From CBDCWO01 sp965223405 (GTDB taxonomy: Bacteria; Bacteroidota; Bacteroidia; Chitinophagales; Saprospiraceae): a DNA stretch of 64,000 bases. The position numbers and the translations under genes were made by a program. Within the stretch, counting starts at the first letter, position 1. Each line of letters opens with the position of its first letter. Below are positions 37,177 through 45,904 of the stretch, piece by piece. The stretch spans positions 5,828,001 through 5,892,000 of the forward strand of contig CBDCWO010000006.1 in NCBI GenBank assembly GCA_965223405.1, written 5' to 3'. The notes beneath the pieces are model-generated. The model was not told the origin of the DNA and made no database searches. It saw only the letters and a program-made list of their open reading frames with translations.

Positions 37177-39288
37177 CTAATTTTTAACGGCTTCCTGATG
37201 ATGTCCAAGTTCCTTTTTGGCAAAATTATCAGCAGGTCGATATGCGGATTTGGATTGATATACCTGGTGCTCTTTTTGCGCTGATCTTCTACACATGACC
37301 AAATAGTCAAAGGAATAGTTTCCGGTTCCCTGGTCAAGTTCTTTCACTTTAAAGCCTGAATTTGTCTTTTCGATGACGGCCAACCCTTTTGAATCCGCTG
37401 AGAGGGGAGTTAAAGTTATGGTCATTGATTGTGGATCGGCCAGCAGTTGAAAATGATCCGGGCATTCCACGGTTATTTCTCCATTAACCAAAGTCGCCGT
37501 ACCTCGATCATATATAGTAGATTCCGAACCGGAAAGTTGTGGATAAACAATCAATTGTTCTGAGGAGGCGGGATTCTGACTGATGGTCACCACATTATGA
37601 GCACCCACCGTGCCTACTCCATCACTCGTCATGTTGATGTAGGCTGCAATTTCATTACTTGGAGGTGCCATAAATAAGTAGGGGGAATTTACATCGGAAG
37701 TAGTGGTCAGAAGGGTGTTGGATCCACCTGGAGTATAGGCGCCGAGATACGGTGATCCCAAAGTATTGGCAGTCAATTCAAACAGTGCCGAACCGTCACT
37801 ACTAAGTCGAAAAAATCCAGTAGGTTGTTGGCCCAGGTTACCAAGACCTATGGTGGGAAGAACGACTCCAAGTGTAGTGTCCGAAGTGATATATCGTAAA
37901 TCAGCAACTCCCACACAGGAGTTATTGGTTAAGGGAAAGTTACCCAAACTCAGGCTAGGTAAATTGTTCTTTTTAAAATTAATCTGCTCCGTATTGAAAC
38001 TTGCAAAATGCTCATTATTGTCTCCAGTAATCAATTCAATGGTAGGACCGTCTGAAGTGTCCAAATCAAACTCAATGTTTCCAGCTTGGGTAGTGACATT
38101 ATCGCTGGTATACGAGGCACTCAAATTCAAGCTCAGGTTATTTGGCCTAAACTCAAAGCCTATGCCTGAAATGATGTTGTCCTTACTTGTTTCGAACAGA
38201 TCCTTAAAACTTAAAACCCCATCTGATCCAGGTTTGATCCATGTACTGACATCCAGGTTTTTAGGTCCATATTGATAAGAGGTTTGCTTGGGAGTTATTG
38301 AGTTGTCTTCTTTGACTTCTTTTTCCTCCACCACGGTTTGATGCCAATCATCGGTTATTTTAACACTAGTACCTTTCAATACTTCCTTGCCCTTTTTTTC
38401 ATATCCGAATACTACGGTTTTTCCACCTCCTTCCACAATAATCTTGAACAATTCACTTTTCTCACCCTCGCCTCTTAGTCCGATATATCTTTGCTCAACC
38501 AATTTGTCGTTTACTTTTTTTACCGTACAAACAAATTCTATTTCTTTCATATCTGGAATTTTATCTGATTTTCTACGCATGCTGTCAATACCCTCCTGGG
38601 CGCGATCTGGAAGATCATCATAATCTACATTCGTTCTCTCCTCACAAATCTTGTCTCCCTTTACTTCCCATTCTTCTTTGACTCCACCATTCCTTAATTT
38701 CCGGATCTTCTTTTTGGGTTCTTCCTCATCATCTCTAAGGGGATCTTCAGAGGTAAATGTCAGAACATAACTTTGACCGGTATCCACGGTTTTCCAGGGT
38801 GAAGCGATGGAGGATAATGAAATGGAGTCAGACCGGCTTAATGCCAGCATTTCTCCATTCAAACTTAAGGTTTGAATTTCATTATCCGGATCGGCGTCCT
38901 CATCCTGACCGTATAAGGCATAATGAACCACTCCCATGCGGGTGGTGCCGAAATCCAACATTTCTCCGCTATTGTCAATTTCTACTTCCAATTGGATGAA
39001 TAGATCTGATTTGCCGGGTAGATCGGTATACTTTCCTCCGAGCAGTTCTCCTTCGCCGATCATAAAATTGAGATATCCTAACCCATCTGTGGTTGTATTT
39101 TGCATTTCCTGATACACGATATTGCCATCTACACTTTCTTCGATCAAGGTAACTTTTACTTTTACCGTTTTGTTGACAACCAGTTGATCTCCATTTCTCA
39201 ATACAGCCTGGTAGTTTAATCCAGGGTTCTGCCCATATAGTGAGGTAATGGTAAGAGTGGTTATAATAAAAAGGAATAGATTTTTCAT
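37177..39288 (-). CDS. Large secreted protein with charged central insert, function unknown
   Basis: A 703-residue exported protein (signal peptide 1-19, ending LYGQ). The first 130 residues (GLNYQAVLRNGDQ ... GLGYLNFMIGEG) match the N-terminal domain common to Bacteroidetes tail-fibre-like surface proteins. A highly charged region, with many Glu, Lys and Asp, spans about 185-340. A beta-rich part (about 345-600) has shorter Thr/Ser/Asn-rich strands similar to intramolecular-chaperone-containing fibre proteins. No T9SS domain is visible at the C-terminus, which is basic. It follows the small T9SS protein on the same strand. Confidence 0.8.
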   Translation of the reverse strand: MKNLFLFIITTLTITSLYGQNPGLNYQAVLRNGDQLVVNKTVKVKVTLIEESVDGNIVYQEMQNTTTDGLGYLNFMIGEGELLGGKYTDLPGKSDLFIQLEVEIDNSGEMLDFGTTRMGVVHYALYGQDEDADPDNEIQTLSLNGEMLALSRSDSISLSSIASPWKTVDTGQSYVLTFTSEDPLRDDEEEPKKKIRKLRNGGVKEEWEVKGDKICEERTNVDYDDLPDRAQEGIDSMRRKSDKIPDMKEIEFVCTVKKVNDKLVEQRYIGLRGEGEKSELFKIIVEGGGKTVVFGYEKKGKEVLKGTSVKITDDWHQTVVEEKEVKEDNSITPKQTSYQYGPKNLDVSTWIKPGSDGVLSFKDLFETSKDNIISGIGFEFRPNNLSLNLSASYTSDNVTTQAGNIEFDLDTSDGPTIELITGDNNEHFASFNTEQINFKKNNLPSLSLGNFPLTNNSCVGVADLRYITSDTTLGVVLPTIGLGNLGQQPTGFFRLSSDGSALFELTANTLGSPYLGAYTPGGSNTLLTTTSDVNSPYLFMAPPSNEIAAYINMTSDGVGTVGAHNVVTISQNPASSEQLIVYPQLSGSESTIYDRGTATLVNGEITVECPDHFQLLADPQSMTITLTPLSADSKGLAVIEKTNSGFKVKELDQGTGNYSFDYLVMCRRSAQKEHQVYQSKSAYRPADNFAKKELGHHQEAVKN

Positions 39289-39333
39289 AAATGTTGAGTT
39301 TGTAAGGTTATTTAGAAAGAATGGGCGAAATGG

Positions 39334-39804
39334 TTAATTTTTGATCCATATGGCATGATAGATTGGGTGACCTTTTTGGGTCCATCGCATCAGATATGGA
39401 CCGGGGGGCCAAGATGGAATATCAATGGCCGACTGCTGCCTAAATCTAATACGTTTTAATACTTTACCCTGCAAGTCATCGAATTCCACCACGATTACTT
39501 CTTTGGAGTCTGTTGATAGAAACAATTTAGCGGTGGCCGGATTGGGATACCAATGTATTTCTCCAAGAAATTGTGGATCCTGATATGAAGTTATCCTTCC
39601 CAACTTCGGTTGTTGGAATCCCTGGGTTAATATATACTCACCACTTTTAATGGGTTGAGTTACAACTTCACCGATGCTCCAATGCATCGTATATTCGTTA
39701 ACAGAAGCCTGTGTTCCCGCAAGATTGATCACTTCGGGGATAAATGATTGGGTGATTGCTTGTAGGCATACAAGCATCATAACCAGAGTGAAGGTGGTTT
39801 TCAA
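39334..39804 (-). CDS. Small secreted protein with T9SS type A sorting domain
   Basis: A 156-residue protein with a signal peptide (MKTTFTLVMMLVCLQAITQS) and a C-terminal domain starting near WYPNPATAKLFLS (about 87) that ends as a beta-sandwich typical of T9SS cargo sorting. The mature part upstream of the tail is only about 65 residues and contains the motif GEVVTQP and ...LTQGFQQP seen in many such small Bacteroidetes proteins. Start is TTG at 39804; no ATG is available upstream in frame. It lies 45 bp before the 37177 gene. Confidence 0.8.
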   Translation of the reverse strand: MKTTFTLVMMLVCLQAITQSFIPEVINLAGTQASVNEYTMHWSIGEVVTQPIKSGEYILTQGFQQPKLGRITSYQDPQFLGEIHWYPNPATAKLFLSTDSKEVIVVEFDDLQGKVLKRIRFRQQSAIDIPSWPPGPYLMRWTQKGHPIYHAIWIKN

Positions 39805-39859
39805 AATAGGGTCGATTTTAGTTGGTAATACTAAAGTTAGGAATATTCGAAGACAAAGT

Positions 39860-40440
39860 CAAAAGTCAGAAGACAGAATACAGAATACAGAAGACAGACT
39901 TTCCTTTCTCAATAATTCTTAAGTCAACTGACAACCTCGACAACCTCGACACCCTCGAAACCTGACGGCTGATTTGATACCCTCGATACCCTTGACAGCC
40001 TGGTCTAGACATCTGACGTCAGAAGTTAGAAGACAGATGTGAGAAAACAGACTTTCCTACTAAATAATTCTTGAGTCATTCGAGACCCTTGAACCCTTGA
40101 CACCTGACACCTGATTTGATACCCTCAATACCCTTGACAGCCTGGTCTAGACATCTGACGTCAGAAGTTAGAAGACAGATGTGAGAAAACAGACTTTCCT
40201 ACTAAATAATTCTTGAGTCATTCGAGACCCTTGAAACCCTTGACACCTGACACCTGATTTGATACCCTCGATACCCTTGACACCCTGGTCCAGACATCTG
40301 ACGTCAAAAGTTAGAAGACAGATGTGAGAAAACAGACTTTCCTACTAAATAATTCTTGAGTCATTCGAGACCCTTGAAACCCTTGACACCTCACACCTAA
40401 TTTGATACCCTTGACACCCTGAAACCCGACACCCGATCAC
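39860..40440. repeat. Tandem array of a ~143-bp non-coding repeat
   Basis: Three nearly identical units start at 39971, 40113 and 40256 (lengths 142, 143 and 143 bp), each beginning GATTTGATACCC and containing the block CTGACGTCA.AAGTTAGAAG, AGACTTTCCTACT and TCATTCGAGACCC. A diverged partial unit precedes them (39860-39970) and a truncated one follows (40399-40440). No ORF crosses them. The unit's parts recur elsewhere in inverted orientation (see 47581-47662). Confidence 0.9.
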
Positions 40441-40510
40441 CGACTTACGCCCAGGGCTACAGTGGGGCAATGCCGATCACTATTCACCGTTTACCGACCA
40501 CCGTTTTCCG
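40417..40510. repeat. Dispersed repeat segment adjoining the tandem array
   Basis: The segment containing CCCTGAAACCCGACACCC, GACTTACGCCC.GGGCTACAG and ATTCACCGTTTACC has inverted copies at 47229-47294 (first two blocks) and 41596-41609 (third block, exact over 14 nt). It is non-coding. Confidence 0.8.
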
Positions 40511-40522
40511 ATCACCGTAATT

Positions 40523-41533
40523 TTAGATAAATGAATTCAGCATCAAATTACATCCTCTCCACTCACTGTGATCATGCCGACCCAATACTTCGAATCCGCC
40601 CTCATGAACTTGCCCCAAGTCCTCAGTCAGTATAAAAGAACAAGTGTCCACATTACCCAGATCAATAAAGCCCAAAATCCCGGATTCTCCATTTTTAGCT
40701 AGTACCAAAGGATCATCCCTTTCGAAGATCAAGGGTTTTAAAAAAGGTCCCGCCTTGAATATTGGTCCGGATACTGAATAAGCCTGCGAGAAGAGCTCAG
40801 TCATTCCGTATTCTGACCCGATTTGACCATTGCACCGATTGACCAAATAGTTATGCAGTTCAAGTCGTGTAAGTTCTCTTCTTTGTCCTTTCATCCCACC
40901 GGTTTCCATTACAATCAAATCCGGAAAATCAAGAGTATATGCCTCAAAGAAGTCCAGGAGGGCATAACTTACTCCCACTAATATAGTTGGAATGTGTCGA
41001 TTCCTACACTCTTGAAGTGTTTGATTCAATTCATTATGTTCATAGAGATAAAATCCGTTTTGCTCAAACCTGGAAGATTGGATGAAATAATTTACCATCG
41101 CCACCAAACTGCTGTGCCCTCGCTCCAAATAGCTGGGAAGCAGGCCTAGAAAACAATATTCTTCCAGAGCGCCGAAATGGGATTCAAAGCAATGTCGGGC
41201 AATCTGTAAATAATATCCGGGATCAGAAACATAATGCCGACTAGGTGCCTGCCCACTGGTCCCGCTACTAGCGAAAAAATCTCGTGGATTCCATCTTCCG
41301 GTGCGAATCATTTGGGTTTTAAAAAGAGAGATTGGCAGTAATGGAATTTCATAGACCTTAGTGATATCTGTCACCTTTATATCCAACAGCTCCAGGAATA
41401 AATTATATACTGGATTGAATTCAACCTGGAACCGGAATATATCGAGGGCCAAAGAGTCAAACTCTTCTTCATTGACCTGCAGCACCTTCCTTTTGAGTTG
41501 CAGTGATCTTTTCCTGACTTCTTTTTGCGTCAT
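40523..41533 (-). CDS. LuxE-family acyl-protein synthetase-like enzyme
   Basis: I prefer ATG at 41533 (336 aa) over the TTG at 41542. The protein belongs to the acyl-protein synthetase family (LuxE-type, ANL superfamily) that activates fatty acids with ATP. Visible motifs are FFASSGTSGQAPSRHY (about 87-102), the family's ATP-binding loop, METGGMKGQRREL and GSEYGMTELFSQAY near 240-255. No luxC, luxD or luxAB homologue lies nearby, so a bioluminescence role is not supported. Both sides of the gene carry the inverted repeat ATTCACCGTTTACC. Confidence 0.87.
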   Translation of the reverse strand: MTQKEVRKRSLQLKRKVLQVNEEEFDSLALDIFRFQVEFNPVYNLFLELLDIKVTDITKVYEIPLLPISLFKTQMIRTGRWNPRDFFASSGTSGQAPSRHYVSDPGYYLQIARHCFESHFGALEEYCFLGLLPSYLERGHSSLVAMVNYFIQSSRFEQNGFYLYEHNELNQTLQECRNRHIPTILVGVSYALLDFFEAYTLDFPDLIVMETGGMKGQRRELTRLELHNYLVNRCNGQIGSEYGMTELFSQAYSVSGPIFKAGPFLKPLIFERDDPLVLAKNGESGILGFIDLGNVDTCSFILTEDLGQVHEGGFEVLGRHDHSEWRGCNLMLNSFI

Positions 41534-41595
41534 AAACAGCAATTAACAAAATATTGTATCGAATTACAAATCTTAATTCGGTCGTCTTAGCCTAT

Positions 41596-41620
41596 GGTAA
41601 ACGGTGAATGTCGATCAGTG
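41596..41620. repeat. Inverted copy of the dispersed repeat, beside the LuxE-like gene
   Basis: GGTAAACGGTGAAT (41596-41609) is the exact reverse complement of 40482-40495. It is followed by GTCGATCAGTG, which partly matches the same segment. The two copies bracket the LuxE-like gene. Confidence 0.75.
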
Positions 41621-41748
41621 TACCATAAAATGTAGAATGGTTTTTATACGTTCGAATTGGAAGAGCAGCAAGAACAGTCTTTTGTCATCGTATTGTTAAT
41701 TTAAAATTTGGATTAAATGAAATACAAAATTATATCGTTATACTTGTA

Positions 41749-42261
41749 GTGGTATCAAACAAGCTATTTTTGCAAACGTCTAAATATTTACTGATCGGGA
41801 TTATAGGAATTACTTTGATTGGTTGCAATCAAAAGACAGATTTTGATGTGGTTCCCAGTATTGATTATAAAGGAATAAACAAGACTGAAGTGGTTCAGGG
41901 TAGAGAAGTAAATGACAGTATATTTATTTCCATTTCCTTCAAGGATGGTGATGGTGATCTGGGATTTGAAAATAACAAGTCAAATATATTTTTGAAAGAT
42001 TCCAGAGATGGTTTTGTTACCTCTTATTCGAGTCCGGTAGTTCCTGAATCCGGTGCGGAGAATGGGATTGAAGGCACCATAACGATTTTACTCAATACGC
42101 TGTTTAATGTTTGTTGTTATTTTCCGGATGGGATGGACCCATGTACAGCATCGACTACATACCCAACCGACACGGTATCATATACTATCACCATTGAAGA
42201 TCGCGCCGGTCATATTTCAAATGCGGTCACTACTCCCCCGATCATTATTCTCTGCAATTAA
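41749..42261 (+). CDS. Lipoprotein of unknown function
   Basis: A 170-residue lipoprotein with hydrophobic segment and lipobox LIGC (Cys26). The start must be GTG (41749), since no in-frame ATG exists and the frame opens just upstream. The mature part has an acidic loop FKDGDGDLGFEN (about 64-75), possibly calcium-binding, and ends in a beta-rich segment with paired Cys. This pattern is common in Bacteroidetes outer-membrane lipoproteins of unknown role. Its end overlaps the convergent ArsC-like gene by 4 bp. Confidence 0.75.
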   Translation: MVSNKLFLQTSKYLLIGIIGITLIGCNQKTDFDVVPSIDYKGINKTEVVQGREVNDSIFISISFKDGDGDLGFENNKSNIFLKDSRDGFVTSYSSPVVPESGAENGIEGTITILLNTLFNVCCYFPDGMDPCTASTTYPTDTVSYTITIEDRAGHISNAVTTPPIIILCN

Positions 42262-42617
42262 TCGGCAGTACGAATCAATTTTTCTGCCTTTTTGACCACT
42301 TTTGATGAATTTCCAATAAAATATTTACCCTTAACCACCAATACTGGCCTTTTCAAGAAAGTATAGTCTTTTAATATCCAATCGCGAAAATCGGATTCGG
42401 AAAAAGTCGAAAGGTCTAATTCCAGACTACGGATTTTCCTGGCGCGTTTATTGAACAAATCGGCATATGAATCCACATGCTTGCGCATTTCATCGAGTTG
42501 TTCGGAAGTGACCGGATCGCTTTTGATATCCTGAAACTCAAATTTGGAGTCCAGAGATAATTCTTTGATTATTCGCTTGCAAGTTGAGCAGGTTGACAGG
42601 TAATAAATTTTATTCAT
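42258..42617 (-). CDS. ArsC/Spx-like thioredoxin-fold protein
   Basis: A 119-residue protein of the arsenate reductase (ArsC)/Spx/YffB fold. The N-terminal C10-S-T-C13-K motif and the FLKRPVLVVKGKYFIG block (about 88-103) with the family's cis-Pro are present. The CxxC arrangement resembles Spx and glutaredoxin-like members rather than classical ArsC; whether it reduces arsenate is not clear. It ends 4 bp into the convergent lipoprotein gene and its ATG lies 9 bp after the GHL10 stop on the same strand. Confidence 0.85.
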   Translation of the reverse strand: MNKIYYLSTCSTCKRIIKELSLDSKFEFQDIKSDPVTSEQLDEMRKHVDSYADLFNKRARKIRSLELDLSTFSESDFRDWILKDYTFLKRPVLVVKGKYFIGNSSKVVKKAEKLIRTAD

Positions 42618-42626
42618 GATTGGAAA

Positions 42627-44162
42627 TCACTTCGTGATGATTGTTAATGGTGTACTGGGCACACTTTCCACATGTTCGCGATTAACGGCCGTGATGACAT
42701 AGGTATAAGGTCTTTTGCGGTTGATTTTATAATCTGTAAATTGCATTTGGTGCATATTAAACCCGGTGATCTCATAAATACTACGAGGATCATCCAGGTC
42801 ACCCACCTTCTCTCCACGAAACCGGTAAATCACATAATAGTAGGGCCCTTCTGAATCGTCGGGGCTCTCCCATTCGAATTTAGTATATTTTCGTTTCTTT
42901 TTTAAATTGACAATTTTGGGAGTGTTGGGTATAGGTAATACCGTCCGGTTGGCTTCCGGTAATAGAGCCGGATGACGGTAGGAAGTGGTCTTTAAACTAT
43001 CCACTACTCCCAAAGGATTTTTAGCAAACCACTTGGCACTGAAAAAGATACTTCCCTGGTAACCAGGTACAGATCGGGCCAGGTTGATTTGGTCTGATAG
43101 TTGGGAAGGATTCATCCAACCTTGTCTGCTACCGACACGATACATCCCCAATCCAAAATATAAGTTTTGCTGTGACACCTGTTCACTCCACCACGGCATC
43201 ATGATTGCTGGATCCACCAGGTCAAAGCCAATATGCCAATAGAGTTGTGGAGCCACATAATCGATCCAACCTTTCTCCATCCAGAGTAAAATGTCAGCAT
43301 ATAAATCATCATAACAGGTCTGACCAGCACGGCTTGGACTACCTCTCTTGGGATCATTTGCGGAATTTCTCCAAACTCCAAAGGGACTTATTCCAAACTG
43401 AACATAGGGTTTAATTTTTTTTATGGTCTGGTGAATATTGTACACCAAGATGTCCACATTGTTACGGCGCCAGGAATCCAAATTAGGAAATTCATGGGCA
43501 CGAGGTCCGAATAGGGCTAGATCCGGAAACTCGGCTCCCTGTATTTTATAAGGATAAAAATAATCATCAAAATGAATGGCATCGATATCATACCGGCGTA
43601 CTAAATCGGCAATTACTTCTACCACATGAGATTGAACTTCTGGTAAAGCCGGATTAAAATAATATTTGTCCCCATAGCGAACAAACCATTCCGGCTGTTG
43701 CTTTAATAAGTGGTTATCGGCTAAGGTATTGAGATCCGTGCCATTTAGAGCCCGATAGGGATTGACCCAGGCATGAAACTCCATACTTCTGGCATGGGTT
43801 TCCCGAATCATAAATTCCAAAGGATCATAAGTGCGATTGGGACCAATACCCTGTATACCACTTAGATATTTTGACCACGGTTCCAGACTCGATGGATAAA
43901 AAGCATCCGCTGCGGGTCTTACTTGGACCACTACAGCATTGATATTGACAGCGTCCAGTTCGTCAAGTAATTTGATGTATTCTTCTTTTTGCTGCTCTAC
44001 GGATAGACCTGGTGAAGAGGGCCAATCGATATTTTCTACTGTGGCTATCCAGGCTCCTCGTAGCTCTCTTTTGGGTCCTTGAGCATTTAGAATACCTACA
44101 TAAGCAACCAATATTCCGGTTAGGATCCATCCACACCAGGGCCTATTCGAACACACAACCAT
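42627..44162 (-). CDS. Secreted family 10-like glycoside hydrolase (GHL10)
   Basis: A 511-residue exported protein (signal peptide 1-27, ending LNAQ). Residues 31-350 form the GHL10 TIM-barrel (REL RGAWIATV.NIDWPS start; AVVVQVRPAADAFY; IHFDDYFYPY with candidate acidic residues; FGISPFGVWRN). Residues about 390-510 form a fibronectin III-like module. Homologues act on cell-wall or polysaccharide substrates; the exact specificity is unknown. It lies 5 bp after the aldolase stop and 9 bp before the ArsC-like gene, giving a three-gene operon. Confidence 0.9.
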   Translation of the reverse strand: MVVCSNRPWCGWILTGILVAYVGILNAQGPKRELRGAWIATVENIDWPSSPGLSVEQQKEEYIKLLDELDAVNINAVVVQVRPAADAFYPSSLEPWSKYLSGIQGIGPNRTYDPLEFMIRETHARSMEFHAWVNPYRALNGTDLNTLADNHLLKQQPEWFVRYGDKYYFNPALPEVQSHVVEVIADLVRRYDIDAIHFDDYFYPYKIQGAEFPDLALFGPRAHEFPNLDSWRRNNVDILVYNIHQTIKKIKPYVQFGISPFGVWRNSANDPKRGSPSRAGQTCYDDLYADILLWMEKGWIDYVAPQLYWHIGFDLVDPAIMMPWWSEQVSQQNLYFGLGMYRVGSRQGWMNPSQLSDQINLARSVPGYQGSIFFSAKWFAKNPLGVVDSLKTTSYRHPALLPEANRTVLPIPNTPKIVNLKKKRKYTKFEWESPDDSEGPYYYVIYRFRGEKVGDLDDPRSIYEITGFNMHQMQFTDYKINRKRPYTYVITAVNREHVESVPSTPLTIITK

Positions 44163-44167
44163 ATTTG

Positions 44168-44824
44168 CTATGAATTAACTTTGTGATGATCGGCCAGGAA
44201 AGCAGCCAGACCATTTTCGGTCAAAGGATGTTTAAGCAAACCAAGCATTGCGGGTAAAGGACAGGTAACCACATCTGCACCTGCCTTAGCGGCTTCAACA
44301 ATATGCTTGGAGCTCCGAATAGATGCTGCCAATATAAGTGTTTCAAATCCTTGAATCGCATAGATCTCAGCAATATCCTCGATCAGGCCCATACCATTCC
44401 AAGAAATATCATCGATACGTCCAATAAAAGGAGATAAATAAGTTGCTCCGGCTTTGGCAGCTAAAATGGCTTGACCGGCACTAAACACCAAAGTACAATT
44501 CGTACGGATGCCATGGTCGGAAAAATATTTCAGCGCTTTCACACCTTCTTTGATCATTGGAACTTTGACCACGATATTAGGGGCGATTTTAGATAATTTT
44601 TGTCCTTCTTCTATCATGCCTTCATAATCAGTGGCGATCACTTCTGCACTTACATCTCCGTTAACGATGTCACAAATTCTGGCATAGTGTTCCATCACCG
44701 CTGCTTCACCTGATATCCCTTCTTTGGCCATCAGGGAAGGATTGGTGGTAACGCCATCCAGAATTCCAAAATCATATGCCTCCCGGATCTGATCCAAATT
44801 GGCCGTATCAACAAAAAACTTCAT
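44168..44824 (-). CDS. fsa: Fructose-6-phosphate aldolase / transaldolase-like
   Basis: The 218-residue enzyme matches the small transaldolase/fructose-6-phosphate aldolase class: MKFFVDTANL start, DGVTTNPSL (23-31), the Schiff-base Lys87 in VVKVPM and the SPFIGRIDD segment (about 130-138). It interconverts sugar phosphates in the pentose phosphate pathway, as transaldolase or as F6P aldolase; the two cannot be distinguished here. Start ATG at 44824 is close behind a good promoter box. Confidence 0.93.
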   Translation of the reverse strand: MKFFVDTANLDQIREAYDFGILDGVTTNPSLMAKEGISGEAAVMEHYARICDIVNGDVSAEVIATDYEGMIEEGQKLSKIAPNIVVKVPMIKEGVKALKYFSDHGIRTNCTLVFSAGQAILAAKAGATYLSPFIGRIDDISWNGMGLIEDIAEIYAIQGFETLILAASIRSSKHIVEAAKAGADVVTCPLPAMLGLLKHPLTENGLAAFLADHHKVNS

Positions 44825-44857
44825 ATTAATTCTATTATATTAGGTTTTAATTTAATG

Positions 44858-44865
44858 CAAAAGTA
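44858..44865 (-). promoter_or_regulatory. Predicted -7 box (TACTTTTG) for the aldolase operon
   Basis: On the minus strand TACTTTTG fits TAnnTTTG exactly and lies about 34 bp before the aldolase start. The -33 TTTG element is not well placed, so only the -7 box is supported. Confidence 0.5.
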
Positions 44866-44899
44866 AAAATTAGATTCAATCAACCCGATATTATCCAAT

Positions 44900-44906
44900 T
44901 ACTTTG
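44900..44906 (+). promoter_or_regulatory. Predicted -7-like box (TACTTTG) for the metallo-hydrolase gene
   Basis: TACTTTG on the plus strand, followed by TGCGG, resembles the box before nhaD (TACTTTGACGTGCGG). It lies 26 bp before the metallo-hydrolase start, back to back with the aldolase promoter. Confidence 0.4.
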
Positions 44907-44931
44907 TGCGGATTTTTAATTTCATTTCCAT

Positions 44932-45732
44932 ATGAATACTTTCGAGTGTAATCAAATTAAGATTTTCATCAGTTCACTTTATCAAACCACATCCACTCTT
45001 TGGGTATCCGGAAAAAATATATTGTTAGTAGACCCCAATTGGTTACCATCGGAGATTGACTACATCCGTCAGTACCTTGAGCCATTCGATCATTCACATA
45101 AACAGTGGATGCTATTTACTCATGCGGATTATGATCACATTCTAGGATATGGTGCTTTTCAACCGGCAGAAGTTATCACTTCCCAGACTTTTGCTTCTGA
45201 GATCGACAAAGTTAAAGCTATTCAAGCTATAAATGACTGGGATAGTGAGCATTACATAACTAGAAGTTATCCTATTGTTTACCCCAATAGTTCCATCGTA
45301 ATCCATACGGACCAGGAGCTAAAGTTAGATTGTGAGTTTGAATTACAGTTGGCTCTCACTCCGGGACATACCATCGATGGATTGGCCGCATATATCCCAA
45401 GCCAAAAGACTTTAATTGCCGGGGATTACTTAAGCCCGTTGGAGTTCCCATTCATAGAGGATAACATTGAGTCTTATAAAAGGACCCTATTGAAATTTGA
45501 AACGATATCTCTACAGGAAAATGTGGAATGGGTTATTCCAGGTCATGGAAATCCATATCCAGGTGATGAGCTAGGCAGAATAATTGATCGTGATATGACC
45601 TACTTGACATGGATTCAGGAAAATCCGGAAATGCAGTTTGAAGATATTCCCCAGGAATTTAACAAGCAATTTCCATTCATTGATTCTATGCGGGATCAGC
45701 ATACTCACAACCTGTCAGTCGCCAGATTATAG
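44932..45732 (+). CDS. Metallo-beta-lactamase-fold hydrolase
   Basis: A 266-residue cytoplasmic MBL-fold protein. Metal ligands are His64-x-Asp66-x-Asp68-His69, His146 in PGHT, Asp165 in AGDYL and His205 in PGHGNP. The first motif is HxDxDH rather than HxHxDH, which is seen in some subgroups and still allows dinuclear metal binding. The substrate is unknown. It is divergent from the aldolase operon and convergent with rhlE. Confidence 0.87.
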   Translation: MNTFECNQIKIFISSLYQTTSTLWVSGKNILLVDPNWLPSEIDYIRQYLEPFDHSHKQWMLFTHADYDHILGYGAFQPAEVITSQTFASEIDKVKAIQAINDWDSEHYITRSYPIVYPNSSIVIHTDQELKLDCEFELQLALTPGHTIDGLAAYIPSQKTLIAGDYLSPLEFPFIEDNIESYKRTLLKFETISLQENVEWVIPGHGNPYPGDELGRIIDRDMTYLTWIQENPEMQFEDIPQEFNKQFPFIDSMRDQHTHNLSVARL

Positions 45733-45904
45733 ATGGTTGATTAAAACCGAATACCACCTGCAGAAATCGGTATTGTTATTAAAAATAAATGAAAGGAAAC
45801 ATTTAGAATGCCAATGGCCAATGACCGGGAATATGTATTTAAGGATCATCAATTGGCTATTTCTTCTTGGTATCTGAGGATCAAATTGTTATGCTAAATA
45901 AGTG

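Noticed and set aside
39860..40440. Possible CRISPR array
   Set aside because: The 143-bp units are contiguous and nearly identical across their length, with no short repeat/unique spacer alternation and no cas genes.
40523..41533. Bioluminescence (lux) locus
   Set aside because: Only a LuxE-like enzyme is present; no luxAB, luxC or luxD within the window.
45749..45778. Terminator hairpin after the metallo-hydrolase gene
   Set aside because: AATACC/GGTATT can pair, but the loop is 13 nt and no T-run follows.
45638..45877. 79-aa plus-strand ORF overlapping the end of the metallo-hydrolase gene
   Set aside because: Out-of-frame with the real gene for its first third, no recognisable domain, and a mixed composition.
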